Shown here: one piece after another, positions 8,011 through 17,122 of the stretch
Position numbering within the stretch: position 1 is the stretch's first letter
How the letters are laid out: each line of letters begins with the position of its first letter
Source of the DNA: an uncultured Bacteroidota bacterium
Lineage (GTDB): Bacteria; Bacteroidota; Bacteroidia; 2-12-FULL-35-15
DNA length: 64,000 bases
Direction: 5' to 3'
Assembly: GCA_903847205.1 (NCBI GenBank)
Contig: CAINDA010000061.1
Coordinates: 62,001-126,000 of the forward strand
Notes under the pieces: generated by a model
Seen by the model: the letters and a program-made list of their open reading frames with translations, nothing else
Told to the model about the DNA's origin: nothing
Database searches by the model: none
Position numbers and translations under genes: made by a program

Positions 8011-8202
8011 ATGAAACATTTCTTTCAACATAAAAAATTTCTGCTCAATCAACCAATCAAAAAGCTCTGCCCTAAAGTAGAGTTAATCGTGCTTGAAGAT
8101 ATGCTCAGAAGGGCTGAAATTGGGGAAGACTATGAGTTATGTACTATTATTTTGAATAGGATTTCTTGCATGAAGGAAAATGAAACCCAAGACGGGTCAT
8201 AA
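8011..8202 (+). CDS. Small hypothetical protein, 63 residues
   Basis: A basic N-terminus (MKHFFQHKKFLLNQPIKKL) is followed by an acidic helix. No family recognised. It is kept because it starts with ATG 27 bp after the preceding gene and shares its strand and composition. About 137 bp without a gene follow before 8340. Confidence 0.4.
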   Translation: MKHFFQHKKFLLNQPIKKLCPKVELIVLEDMLRRAEIGEDYELCTIILNRISCMKENETQDGS

Positions 8203-8339
8203 CTTCGGAAAGCCCCATAAATAGGTGGAAATAAACGTTTAAGGAAATTGTCAAGGGTCAATGGAAGTAGGTACTTTAGCTCTATAACGTCCGTCATTCG
8301 GCCATTATAGCAAATAATTATAAACTAAAAAAACTAAAA

Positions 8340-9098
8340 ATGAAAACAGCAGAAACACAAAAACTTCCTGAAACTCAGCAAAAAGTACTGGACTTCATTC
8401 ACAAATTCAGCGATTCTAATGTTGATTATATTGCAGATGGGACACAACTCAATAAATTACTCGTGTTTAAGGCAGTAAAGGTTTTAGCAGACAAAAAGCT
8501 ATTGGTAAAAAGTGAAAATAATCCAGTGACTTATAAATTGCCAATTGATGATGCAAAAAAGCCAAACACTTCTGAACTTAAATCTATTAAAACAGAAGCT
8601 AAGGCAGACGAAAAAGGCACCAATGTTTCCGGCAAAAAATCTTCTAAAACAGAAACCACTGCAAAAGTGGAGAAAGAAATAGGTGCTGCTCATAAAACAG
8701 AAAGTAAAAAAAAGGAAACCATTTCAAAGGGAAATGACGAAGTCGCTCTTCCAAAAACAGGAGGAAGAGACACATCAAAATTAAAATTCAACGGCGAACT
8801 TTATGGAAAAGGAAAATTGGTATTAGCCGTTGTAAAAAAATATATGGAGGATAATCCTAAAACTACTTTCGCAAAATTAAAAGAGGTATTTCCCGACACG
8901 CTTCAGCCACGATATGGAATGATTGAAGAAGTTAACAAGGCAAAAAAGATAAGCGCCGACAGAGATCGATACTTCCTTAAACCAGAAGATTTGATAAAGG
9001 TTGGAGATAAAAAAATTGCTGTCACAAACCAGATCGGCGCCAATAACTTACCTCCCGTGCTTAAACAATTCCGTGCCTTAGGCTTTACAATTAAATAA
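8340..9098 (+). CDS. Winged-helix protein with lysine-rich linker
   Basis: The 252-residue protein has three parts. Residues ~8-70 look like a winged helix (TQQKVLDFIHKF, QLNKLLVFKAVKVLADKKLL). Residues ~75-140 are a low-complexity Lys/Ser/Glu linker. The ~110-residue C-terminal part begins KFNGELYGKGKLVLAVVKKY and contains TFAKLKEVFPD and DRYFLKPEDLI, a conserved module I have seen joined to restriction or DNA-binding proteins; I cannot name it with certainty. DNA binding is inferred. A strong terminator follows the gene. Confidence 0.55.
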   Translation: MKTAETQKLPETQQKVLDFIHKFSDSNVDYIADGTQLNKLLVFKAVKVLADKKLLVKSENNPVTYKLPIDDAKKPNTSELKSIKTEAKADEKGTNVSGKKSSKTETTAKVEKEIGAAHKTESKKKETISKGNDEVALPKTGGRDTSKLKFNGELYGKGKLVLAVVKKYMEDNPKTTFAKLKEVFPDTLQPRYGMIEEVNKAKKISADRDRYFLKPEDLIKVGDKKIAVTNQIGANNLPPVLKQFRALGFTIK

Positions 9099-9121
9099 AA
9101 ACCACGCCATGGTTTTTGACT

Positions 9122-9155
9122 GAGTGAGGGAGCGAAAGCTCCCTTGCTCGTTTTT
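9122..9155 (+). terminator. Rho-independent terminator with GAAA tetraloop
   Basis: GAGTGAGGGAGC (9122..9133) pairs with GCTCCCTTGCTC (9138..9149) over 12 positions, two of them wobble pairs, around a GAAA loop, then GTTTTT. It closes the plus-strand gene run that ends at 9098. Confidence 0.8.
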
Positions 9156-9330
9156 GAACAATCACAGCAGGAATCATCAGGAGTGTTTATTTTTTCAGAC
9201 TATGTAATCATACTCTTATCACAAGAAAATAGCCCTAAACCATGTTAGGAGAGCCTGAAATCATATTTAAAGGCATAACAATATATGAACAATGCAGATA
9301 AATGTTTTAATCATATAAAAAAGTAATATT

Positions 9331-10254
9331 ATGAACTATAACAAAAAAATAAAAGTTTTCTACAATGAAAACATGGCTGTAAAAAACAATGTTGGTTATT
9401 CAAGAAGTCCTGAGAAACCGGCATTCCTCATTAAATATTTGGCTGAACAAAACCTGCTTGCTAAATATTTTGAAATTGAATCAACTTTTCAATCGTTTGA
9501 AAGAGAAGATTTTCTAATCGCACATAACGAGAAATATGTTGATGCCTTTTTTTCTAATAAACAACCTCTTTGCAATTCCAATGGATTGCGGTGGTCACAG
9601 GAATTTGCTACAAGTGTAACATATACCAATTCCAGTTTATACCATGCGATCAAGGAGGCTGTGAAAAATCCCTCGCAAATAACTTTTAGCCCTACCAGTG
9701 GGTTTCATCACGCAATGCCAGCAGGCGGAAAATCGTTCTGCACTTTCTCTGGTCAAGTAATTGCATCTGTTAAAATCTACCGTGAGTTTGGTAAACGCGC
9801 TGCGTGGCTGGATTTAGATCAACATTTTGGAAACTCAATTGGTGATTCAATGGATTTTGTTAAAGATTTGAAAGATGCTATACCCAAAGGGTTTAATATA
9901 AACCCGGAGGGAGATAATGAAAGGTACATTAACAATTTGAAAAAGTCTTTAGAAATGTTGGGTACTGCAATACTAAATGATGAAATAGATTACGTGGTAT
10001 GGGCACATGGTGCAGATTCGCATGAGGACGATGATTTAGGTGGAAAGGTTAATACGGAGCAGTGGATAAGGTGTAGTAAAATATTTTTTAATTGGGTGAA
10101 GGATATAAACGCTCGATTAGGTAGAACATTACCAATAATCATTACTCTCTTTGGCGGATACAGAGAGGATGACTTCAATTCCGTTCTATCCCTTCATACA
10201 GCTGACTTGGTAGAATGTTTAAACATTTTAATTGGAAACAATATTGATTATTAG
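9331..10254 (+). CDS. Histone-deacetylase-fold zinc amidohydrolase
   Basis: The 307-residue protein belongs to the arginase/deacetylase superfamily. It has the His-His pair at residues 126-127 (SGFHHAMPAGG), the DxDxH motif at 161-165 (DLDQHFGN, metal ligands Asp163 and His165), the third metal ligand Asp229 (HGADSHEDD), and the catalytic-type Tyr277 after two glycines (GGYRED). All metal and acid-base positions are therefore present. Bacterial relatives remove acetyl groups from polyamines, acetoin-pathway substrates, or proteins. Which applies here cannot be read from the sequence. It stands alone behind a terminator and is followed by a gene with its own promoter. Confidence 0.8.
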   Translation: MNYNKKIKVFYNENMAVKNNVGYSRSPEKPAFLIKYLAEQNLLAKYFEIESTFQSFEREDFLIAHNEKYVDAFFSNKQPLCNSNGLRWSQEFATSVTYTNSSLYHAIKEAVKNPSQITFSPTSGFHHAMPAGGKSFCTFSGQVIASVKIYREFGKRAAWLDLDQHFGNSIGDSMDFVKDLKDAIPKGFNINPEGDNERYINNLKKSLEMLGTAILNDEIDYVVWAHGADSHEDDDLGGKVNTEQWIRCSKIFFNWVKDINARLGRTLPIIITLFGGYREDDFNSVLSLHTADLVECLNILIGNNIDY

Positions 10255-10323
10255 ATAGATTCTTAACTAAAAGAACGCTTTTTGTTGATATGATGGAGCT
10301 GCACTTGTTTTCTTCTCATTTTT

Positions 10324-10354
10324 TTGCTTTACAATTATACAGTCTGTATATTTG
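10324..10354 (+). promoter_or_regulatory. Bacteroidota-type promoter of the S24 repressor gene, with operator palindrome
   Basis: TTG (10324..10326), 20 bp, then TATATTTG (10347..10354) fits the phylum's -33/-7 consensus. A perfect palindrome ATACAG-T-CTGTAT (10337..10349) overlaps the -7 box, so a protein bound there would block transcription. The first ATG lies only 10 bp further on, so the mRNA would be nearly leaderless. Autoregulation by the S24 protein is inferred. Confidence 0.6.
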
Positions 10355-10363
10355 TGTATAATT

Positions 10364-10987
10364 ATGAAAGAAAAACTTAAGAGTAATGAATTAGAAGCAT
10401 TACGAGTAATTCGTAATTCTTTAATGCACACAGGGAGCTTTCCAAGTGTGAGAGAACTAATGAAAAAATTAGACTATAAATCTCCGCGATCAGCCCAGTT
10501 ATTATTAGAACAACTAACCGAAAAAAAAACACTTCATCGCAAACCTGACGGAAATTATCAACTATTGGAAATTGGAACCGATGAAACTACACGTGCCCAA
10601 ACAGTTGATGTTCCATTATTAGGAACTATTGCTTGCGGTCTTCCAATTTTAGCGCAGGAAAATATTAATGCAATGATCCCGGTATCAATCAAATTTGCTC
10701 GTCCTCCGCATAAGTATTTTATGCTTCTTGCAAAAGGAGACTCGATGAATAAAAAGGGAATCAATAATGGAGATATGGTATTAATTAAACAACAATCATC
10801 GGCTAATAATGGTGATATAATTGTTGCCCTGATTGATGACGAAGCTACCATAAAAGAATTTCGAAAGGGAAGTGATTCTATTCTTTTAATACCACGTTCT
10901 ACTAATTCTAAACATCAACCAATAATATTAACTCAGGACTTTAAAGTTCAAGGAGTTGTTATTACTTCAATACCAAAAATAAAATGA
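10364..10987 (+). CDS. LexA-like S24 repressor with autocleavage motifs
   Basis: The 207-residue product has an N-terminal winged helix (ELEALRVIRNSLMHTG ... SVRELMKKLDYKSPRSAQLLLEQL), as in LexA. The C-terminal S24 domain has a Cys91-Gly92 scissile pair (LLGTIACGLPIL, the dipeptide used in UmuD), nucleophile Ser127 (KGDSM) and general base Lys164 (DDEATIKEF). It should therefore repress genes and self-cleave with RecA filaments after DNA damage. The ATG at 10364 was preferred to the in-frame TTG at 10352, which lies inside the promoter. Its stop overlaps the start of the nuclease-STAND gene by 4 bp, so the two are co-expressed, probably under its control. Confidence 0.85.
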   Translation: MKEKLKSNELEALRVIRNSLMHTGSFPSVRELMKKLDYKSPRSAQLLLEQLTEKKTLHRKPDGNYQLLEIGTDETTRAQTVDVPLLGTIACGLPILAQENINAMIPVSIKFARPPHKYFMLLAKGDSMNKKGINNGDMVLIKQQSSANNGDIIVALIDDEATIKEFRKGSDSILLIPRSTNSKHQPIILTQDFKVQGVVITSIPKIK

Positions 10988-13900
10988 GTGTTAAAGAAGC
11001 GCCCCCCAAAATAATAGAGAAAGGAAGTGTATTTCAAACTGGGGGAGGCGGAACAAATTTTGAGCAATATGTTCAAAGTGCTTTTTTAACAACCCTAATC
11101 ACTCGGTGCAACGTTCCCTGTTTTGTATCTGCTGAACTCATTGAGGTTGCATTTCAAACAAAGAATAGGGGCTATAAAACGGATGATTTATTGGCCATAG
11201 CGACTTCAGCTATTGGGCAACACAGGCTTTTGATTCAAATAAAGAACAATATTACTTTTTCAGCAAAAAATGATCTTTTTAAAGAAGTAATTAGATCTTT
11301 TTGGGCAGACTTTAACAACGATAAATTATTTGATAAAGCGAATGATAAATTAATTATAATAAAAAGTGGTTTAACAAAAAACGAAAGAAATCATTTAAAA
11401 TCAATCCTAAATTGGGCTAAAACACACGCAACAGAATTCGATTTTATCAGTGAAGTTCAGCGAATTGATGAAAAGAAACAGCAACTTGCAATGTTTCATA
11501 CAGTGCTAAAAGAAGCTAATGACAACATTATTCTTTCCGATAAAGAAATTTGGGAGTTTTTAAAATGTTTTGACATATTAGAATATGATTTTTTGAATGA
11601 AGGAAGTGTTCACGAAACATATTTTATTAATCTAATAAAGCTATCAAAAAATACTACAACAACTGCGAGTGAAAAAGAAATATGGAATAGTATTATTGCT
11701 TACATAACCAAGTCTAACAAAGATGGAGGAAGCGTAACAGCTGATAGCATACAAAAGGAAGAATTATATCGCACTTATTTTAGTGTATCTAAATTAACAT
11801 CATGTTTTAAATCTGTAAATAAGTTCAAAAGCGATAGTGAAGTTATTCTTAAACCCTTTAAGAGTACAATTCACGGATTTCATATTGATAGAACATCTAC
11901 CCAAGAATTAATTTTACAATCAGTAAATAAATTGCCAATTACCATAGTTACTGGTAAACCAGGAGTTGGTAAATCTGCTATTGTAAAGGATCTTATTAAA
12001 AAAGAATTTTCTACAGCAAGTGTTTTTGTATTTAGAGCCGATCAGTTCAACGAACCACATCTTGCTAATGTTTTTGCAAAGCAAGGAATTAATGAAGCAA
12101 TTCAAGATATTATTTCCTGTGTATCTCTTATTCCGGAAAAAATCATTTTAATCGATAGTTTAGAAAAACTTCTTGAACAAGATCCAGAGAACGCCTTCAA
12201 ACAATTAATAGCACTTTTAACGGAGTTTCGGGATATAAAGATTATTGCCACTTCAAGAAAGTATGCAATAGATTTAATAGTCCAAAAATTTGGTTTAGAA
12301 CAGGATAATTTTACAGTTATAAACATAGAACCTCTTACTGATGAAGAAATAGTATCTGTATCAAAACAATTTCCTCAATTGAACCAAATAATCCAGAATG
12401 AGAATATTAAAAAAATTTTACAAAGTCCTAAATATCTTGATTATTCAATAACCGCTATAAGCAAAAAGGTAGAAGATTATTCTACTATATCATTAGCTGA
12501 ATTCAAAAACAAATTATGGAGCCATATAATCGAAAACATTACTGTAAAAAAGGATGGTCTATCGCAAAAGCGGAGCAAAGCTTTTTCAAATATTGCTATT
12601 AAAAGAGCCAAGAAAATGAAGCTTTTTGTAGAGCCAGATGATACTATTGATTCGGAAGGAGTAGAAGCACTTGAAAAAGATGAAGTGATATTTAGCGACA
12701 ATGGCGAATATAGATTTTCTCCTTCACATGATATTTTAGAGGACTGGGCACTTGTTAAATACGTTGGTTTAAAATATGATGAATATACTAACTCTAAAGA
12801 TTTTTTTAGCAATTTAGGAAATGAACCAGCAATAAGAAGAGCATTCAGACTTTGGGTAGAAGATTATTTAATTATTGATAATGAAAAGATTAATAATTTG
12901 ATAAAAGACACTTTAAATGAAAATACGATTGAAAAGTATTGGGCAGATGAAGTTTTAGTTGCAATGTTTAAATCTGAAGATTGCAGTTTGTTTTTTCAAC
13001 TATTTGAGAAAGAATTATTAGACAGCCAAGGCGCTCTTTTAAACAGATGCTTACACCTCATAAGAACTTCATGTAAAGAGGGGAATCTAACAACGGATTT
13101 AACAATACTTTTGCCAATTGGCTCAGGCTGGGAACAAGCACTCTTATTTATTACAAAACATTTAATAGAACTAAACAATCTCAGATTTTCAATTCTTAAC
13201 TTTATGTTGGAATGGGAGTATCGGTTGTTGTTTCAAAGTTCAGTTAGTCAAAAGGAAATTAATGCAGCTAAAGAAATCGTTCTTCATTTTATAATCCAAA
13301 TTGAAAATGAAGATGAATTTTGGCAAGCAGATGTAATTAAAGATAAAAATGAAAGCCTGATTTCACTTCTATATAATTTAGCTGAGATTACAAAGAACGA
13401 GATTAGCGAACTTATAAATCGTGCAATAATTGCTAAAACAGACAGAACAAGTTGGAGATTAAACTCCTTTTATGATTGCGTTATAAACTATTGTTTATCT
13501 GGGATCCATTCACGAAAATTAGTAAAAGAGTTACCTCAACTTGTTATTGATACCGCTTGGAAACAATGGAAAAACAAACCAATCCCCGAGGAGCATACGT
13601 CTCATTACGCATCTTTATACCAACGTGATGCAGACGAGCATTGGGGGATCACCAACAATAAATTAGATTTTTTTCCTTCTGGTATTTATAAAACTCCAGG
13701 TTACAACCTTTTATTTTTTCACCCGTTGCTTGGTGCAAAATTCATTACGGAATTCATTAATTATTCTGTTGAAACTTTTGTAAAGTCCAATTTTGAATTT
13801 AAAAGACCAATAATTCAAATAGAGATTGAATTAAACGATGGAAATTCCAACAAGCAATGGGGTAGTTGGGAATTATGGGCAGCATATAGAGGGCAAAGCG

Positions 13901-16053
13901 TAACAACCTATTTGCTTGAATCCCTTTTAATGAGTATTGAAAAATATCTTTTAGAAGTTGCAAAACATAAAACACAAGCAAGTAAACATCTTTTGAAATT
14001 GTTGTTCAACTACTTTTTAAAAAATAGTAATTCTGTTGCCGTGACGAGTGTGCTTTCAAGTATTGCTATTGCTTATCCAGAAGAAGTAGAAGAAGAGATG
14101 CTTCCTCTTTTTTCGGTTGAAGAATTTTATAGTTGGGATATTAGTCGAAGTATTGGTGAAACATCAGCAATGGCACCATCCGATGATAAAATATCTTTTG
14201 CTCAAAAAGAAAGATGGGAATCCAATCAGTTGATCCACAGAAAAAAATATACAAGAGGGCTTTGCGATTTTATTATAGGCTATCAATTTAATATTCGAAA
14301 GTTAAACCAACAGATACATAATGTAATTGATAAATTAAAAACGAAAAATAAAGGCGATGATGTAATATGGAAAAAAATGTTAACTGAAATTGACATTAGA
14401 AACCATGAAGTTGGAGAATATGACGAAAAATTAGGCGGGTATCCAATTTTGGCAAAATATGACGATGATGTAAATGCCTTTATGAATTCAAATAAAGATG
14501 AGTACGATGCGCGAAATACTTCCTCAAACTATGCGTATCAAATTTCAAAAGCATATAAAGAAGAGGAGATTTTATCATTCGGAAATTGGAATCAATATTT
14601 TGATCATTATTCCCTTCAAAAGTCATTTGATATTATGTATGATCGCCCAATTTCGCTGGCAATTTTGGGATTGAAAAATTTTAAATCTGAGCTAAATAAC
14701 AAGCAATTAATCTGGTGTACAAAAACTATTATCGAAGCCATTGAATTAATTATTCAAGAAACTTATTCCAGAAGCGGTTTTAACAATGGTGTTAACATAA
14801 TGGAAAAGGAAATAGCTTTAGAATCATTTCATCTTTTGTTTGATAATATCAAAAAAGACAAAGACAAAAATGAACTCGCGGTCTTGATGATTTACGTTTT
14901 GACTTCTTCCTTGGCAAACTATGAAATTAAAAAAACCACGAAATATATTCGGAATATCTTTTTTAAGAGTAATCCTGAAGTTGGTATGAAAGTATGGATA
15001 GGATTAATCAAATACGCTCAATTTAGAAAAAACAACCCATTCCATTATATGGTAAATCATCCTGATGATCTCAAAAAGCTAAAAGCGGTTAAAATAAAAG
15101 AATATAAATTTATTAAAGGACTTTGTGCTGAAAATAATTTAACTATACAGCCAAATGAAATAGATTTTGAAAAACATGAAGGTATCTTTCTTGCTCGGGC
15201 TTTTGTTATCACCCCTTATTTTTTTAATGAAAAGCAGGTTACAGATTTTATAAAAGCCTTCATTAATCTACTTACAGAAGATTTTAAGAAAGAAGAAAAT
15301 TTCAGCTATAATCGTAACAAAGCTGAAAGACAAGTACATCATGATGAAGTTACTGAGGCGAAAGACTATTTGGTAGAACTATTGTTGAACGCAGATTTGG
15401 AACTTTCAAAAAGTGTAATTGATTTATTATTAGATCCAATTTATGGTTCCACCTATGTTATGGGAAATGTTCGTGGAGGTCTTTTTGATTTTGTATCGCG
15501 AATTTTGGAACATCTGATTTACATTTTAGATCAAACTATTTTTAATTCAAAAGATGAAGATAAAAACTCTCAATTGATTAACAATTTTTGGTCCGTTTGG
15601 GCTTATTTATTTGAAAAAATTAAAAAGAGTAATAAAACCTATTTCACTTCTATATTATTACTCGGTATTGAATGGGACGATAAAGCATCTTATTGGAAAC
15701 CACTCGAAAACAAAAAAACGTTCTATTTTCAAATGATAAAAGAACTTGGAAATTCTAATGTGAAATCTATTATTAAAGTGTTCTCTACTGTTGGTGAAAG
15801 ACACTTTCTTCCTGAGGGGCTTTCGTATTTAGCAGAATTACTTAAAAATAACCCGGAACAAAAAAATTATTTAATAACTGTTTCTGGAGAAAGACTGATA
15901 AGGAAATTATTTTATAATCACATGTTGACAATAAAAGCGAATCAAAAATTTATGAAAGACTTCGTTTTTATATTAGATAGTATGGTCGATTTGGGGTCTT
16001 CCCAAGCCTATATGTTTAGAGAAAATGTTATTACTTATAAAGTTTTAAATTAA
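10984..16053 (+). CDS. Nuclease-STAND ATPase, Avs-like defence protein
   Basis: The 1689-residue protein has three regions. Residues ~15-170 look like a PD-(D/E)XK-type endonuclease module of the Cap4/DUF4297 kind: a GGGGTNFEQYV start, then KTDDLLAI and HRLLIQIKNN, giving the Asp and QxK active-site pattern. Residues ~300-600 are a STAND/NACHT ATPase with Walker A TGKPGVGKSA (~322-331), Walker B KIILIDSLEKL (~386) and a sensor-like KIIATSRKYA. Residues ~650-1689 are helical with no clear motif, where Avs proteins carry their sensor repeats. Avs proteins recognise phage proteins and then activate the effector nuclease; that this one does so is inferred. It is translationally coupled to the S24 repressor upstream, which is unusual for an Avs. 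Confidence 0.7.
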   Translation: MSVKEAPPKIIEKGSVFQTGGGGTNFEQYVQSAFLTTLITRCNVPCFVSAELIEVAFQTKNRGYKTDDLLAIATSAIGQHRLLIQIKNNITFSAKNDLFKEVIRSFWADFNNDKLFDKANDKLIIIKSGLTKNERNHLKSILNWAKTHATEFDFISEVQRIDEKKQQLAMFHTVLKEANDNIILSDKEIWEFLKCFDILEYDFLNEGSVHETYFINLIKLSKNTTTTASEKEIWNSIIAYITKSNKDGGSVTADSIQKEELYRTYFSVSKLTSCFKSVNKFKSDSEVILKPFKSTIHGFHIDRTSTQELILQSVNKLPITIVTGKPGVGKSAIVKDLIKKEFSTASVFVFRADQFNEPHLANVFAKQGINEAIQDIISCVSLIPEKIILIDSLEKLLEQDPENAFKQLIALLTEFRDIKIIATSRKYAIDLIVQKFGLEQDNFTVINIEPLTDEEIVSVSKQFPQLNQIIQNENIKKILQSPKYLDYSITAISKKVEDYSTISLAEFKNKLWSHIIENITVKKDGLSQKRSKAFSNIAIKRAKKMKLFVEPDDTIDSEGVEALEKDEVIFSDNGEYRFSPSHDILEDWALVKYVGLKYDEYTNSKDFFSNLGNEPAIRRAFRLWVEDYLIIDNEKINNLIKDTLNENTIEKYWADEVLVAMFKSEDCSLFFQLFEKELLDSQGALLNRCLHLIRTSCKEGNLTTDLTILLPIGSGWEQALLFITKHLIELNNLRFSILNFMLEWEYRLLFQSSVSQKEINAAKEIVLHFIIQIENEDEFWQADVIKDKNESLISLLYNLAEITKNEISELINRAIIAKTDRTSWRLNSFYDCVINYCLSGIHSRKLVKELPQLVIDTAWKQWKNKPIPEEHTSHYASLYQRDADEHWGITNNKLDFFPSGIYKTPGYNLLFFHPLLGAKFITEFINYSVETFVKSNFEFKRPIIQIEIELNDGNSNKQWGSWELWAAYRGQSVTTYLLESLLMSIEKYLLEVAKHKTQASKHLLKLLFNYFLKNSNSVAVTSVLSSIAIAYPEEVEEEMLPLFSVEEFYSWDISRSIGETSAMAPSDDKISFAQKERWESNQLIHRKKYTRGLCDFIIGYQFNIRKLNQQIHNVIDKLKTKNKGDDVIWKKMLTEIDIRNHEVGEYDEKLGGYPILAKYDDDVNAFMNSNKDEYDARNTSSNYAYQISKAYKEEEILSFGNWNQYFDHYSLQKSFDIMYDRPISLAILGLKNFKSELNNKQLIWCTKTIIEAIELIIQETYSRSGFNNGVNIMEKEIALESFHLLFDNIKKDKDKNELAVLMIYVLTSSLANYEIKKTTKYIRNIFFKSNPEVGMKVWIGLIKYAQFRKNNPFHYMVNHPDDLKKLKAVKIKEYKFIKGLCAENNLTIQPNEIDFEKHEGIFLARAFVITPYFFNEKQVTDFIKAFINLLTEDFKKEENFSYNRNKAERQVHHDEVTEAKDYLVELLLNADLELSKSVIDLLLDPIYGSTYVMGNVRGGLFDFVSRILEHLIYILDQTIFNSKDEDKNSQLINNFWSVWAYLFEKIKKSNKTYFTSILLLGIEWDDKASYWKPLENKKTFYFQMIKELGNSNVKSIIKVFSTVGERHFLPEGLSYLAELLKNNPEQKNYLITVSGERLIRKLFYNHMLTIKANQKFMKDFVFILDSMVDLGSSQAYMFRENVITYKVLN

Positions 16054-16220
16054 TTGATTACAAGCTTTGGAATCATAATAGTAAAACAGAGACCACTATG
16101 ATTAATTAAAGATGGCATGCTATCGTTTATTAGGTAATAATACTCGTTAACTACATCCAATAAACTTGGTGATGTTTTTCACAATCAAAAAAGATGGTAC
16201 AACATAAAAAAGAACGATAA

Positions 16221-16697
16221 ATGAAAACAAAAATAGAAAAATTCAGAAGTAGGTTTTTACAAGAGAGTCTTGTTCAATCATTGACAACAAGAGGTGAATA
16301 TGAAATGTTATTTAATGCTTTTGAAGAAACAGAAATTGACAAACTTATTGAGGGAAATGTTTTTTTTTCAAGAACATGCAGCCCGTCTGCAATTATGGAA
16401 CTGCAAAATGTCCCCGCTTCTGACATAATGAGATTGGTGACCTTTGAGGCAAATTACCAAAAGCTCTTTTTGCCGGAAGAAGTTGTAGGGATTCTCCTTC
16501 ATGAAATTGGACATGCCTTTAATTCAAATATAAAAGGTATGACAGGAGAATACATGGCAGACAATTTCGCAAAGACGAAAGGGTATGCTAAATGGATTGT
16601 AAGCGGTCTTAAAAACGGATTAAAGCGTGGACTTATAGGTTTTGAAAAGGTATCTATTGACCAAAGAATTGAGAAATTAAATGAAGTAAAAAGTTAA
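16221..16697 (+). CDS. HEXXH zinc metallopeptidase-like protein
   Basis: The 158-residue protein has GILLHEIGHAFN at residues ~91-102, an HEXXH zinc motif inside a helix. It is followed by GEYMADNFAKTKGY (~112), where the Glu is the likely third ligand, as in EXXXD-type gluzincins (M48-like). No membrane segment or signal peptide is evident, so it is probably cytoplasmic. It starts 168 bp after the STAND gene on the same strand and could be part of the same defence locus or an independent gene. Confidence 0.65.
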   Translation: MKTKIEKFRSRFLQESLVQSLTTRGEYEMLFNAFEETEIDKLIEGNVFFSRTCSPSAIMELQNVPASDIMRLVTFEANYQKLFLPEEVVGILLHEIGHAFNSNIKGMTGEYMADNFAKTKGYAKWIVSGLKNGLKRGLIGFEKVSIDQRIEKLNEVKS

Positions 16698-16833
16698 ACT
16701 GAAAAAAATTTGGTAGACTTTTGATGGCCATTGCATATTTGAATTTTTTGTTAATGCTTTATTCAAAATAGGAATGAGATAAAGTGGAAATTTTAAAAAA
16801 CATTAGGATGGTGTCGCTGTATCAAGCCACTTT

Positions 16834-17025
16834 TTATGCGATTAAGGATTTTTTTTTTGTTTTTACCAATACAATCATAGAAGCTAAATTTCCCAATGTC
16901 ATTCCGCTCTCAGGAACCTGATTACTCATATAACCTACAAACTTCCACAATTCATTAATTTCATTTGCCTTTACGGCATAGTCTAAGATTAAATAGCCAT
17001 TAATCCCGATTCCTCCCAGTTTTAA
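16834..17025 (-). pseudogene. Possible coding remnant, no start codon
   Basis: In the 425-bp gap before hsdM, one minus-strand frame reads about 63 residues of protein-like sequence (GYLILDYAVKANEINELWKF, then QVPESGMTLGNLASMIVLVK), ending at a TAA at 16834..16836. A stop codon lies just upstream of 17025 and there is no good ATG, so it is probably the tail of a lost gene. No family recognised. The rest of the gap shows only the hsdM promoter. Confidence 0.3.
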
Positions 17026-17084
17026 TTATCTATGTAGAACACTTTAACACCAATGTTTTTTCGCATAAATCATTTTGGATTTCC

Positions 17085-17092
17085 TATATTTG
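17085..17092 (+). promoter_or_regulatory. -7 box upstream of hsdM
   Basis: TATATTTG matches the TAnnTTTG consensus 30 bp before the hsdM ATG. The -33 TTG is not well conserved at the expected distance. The whole 17123..25868 cluster probably depends on it. Confidence 0.45.
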
Positions 17093-17122
17093 GAACTATT
17101 GAATAAACTATAAAAAAAAATT

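Noticed and set aside
10558..10851. Antisense open frame in the S24 gene
   Set aside because: Shadow of a clearly conserved coding frame; no recognisable protein.
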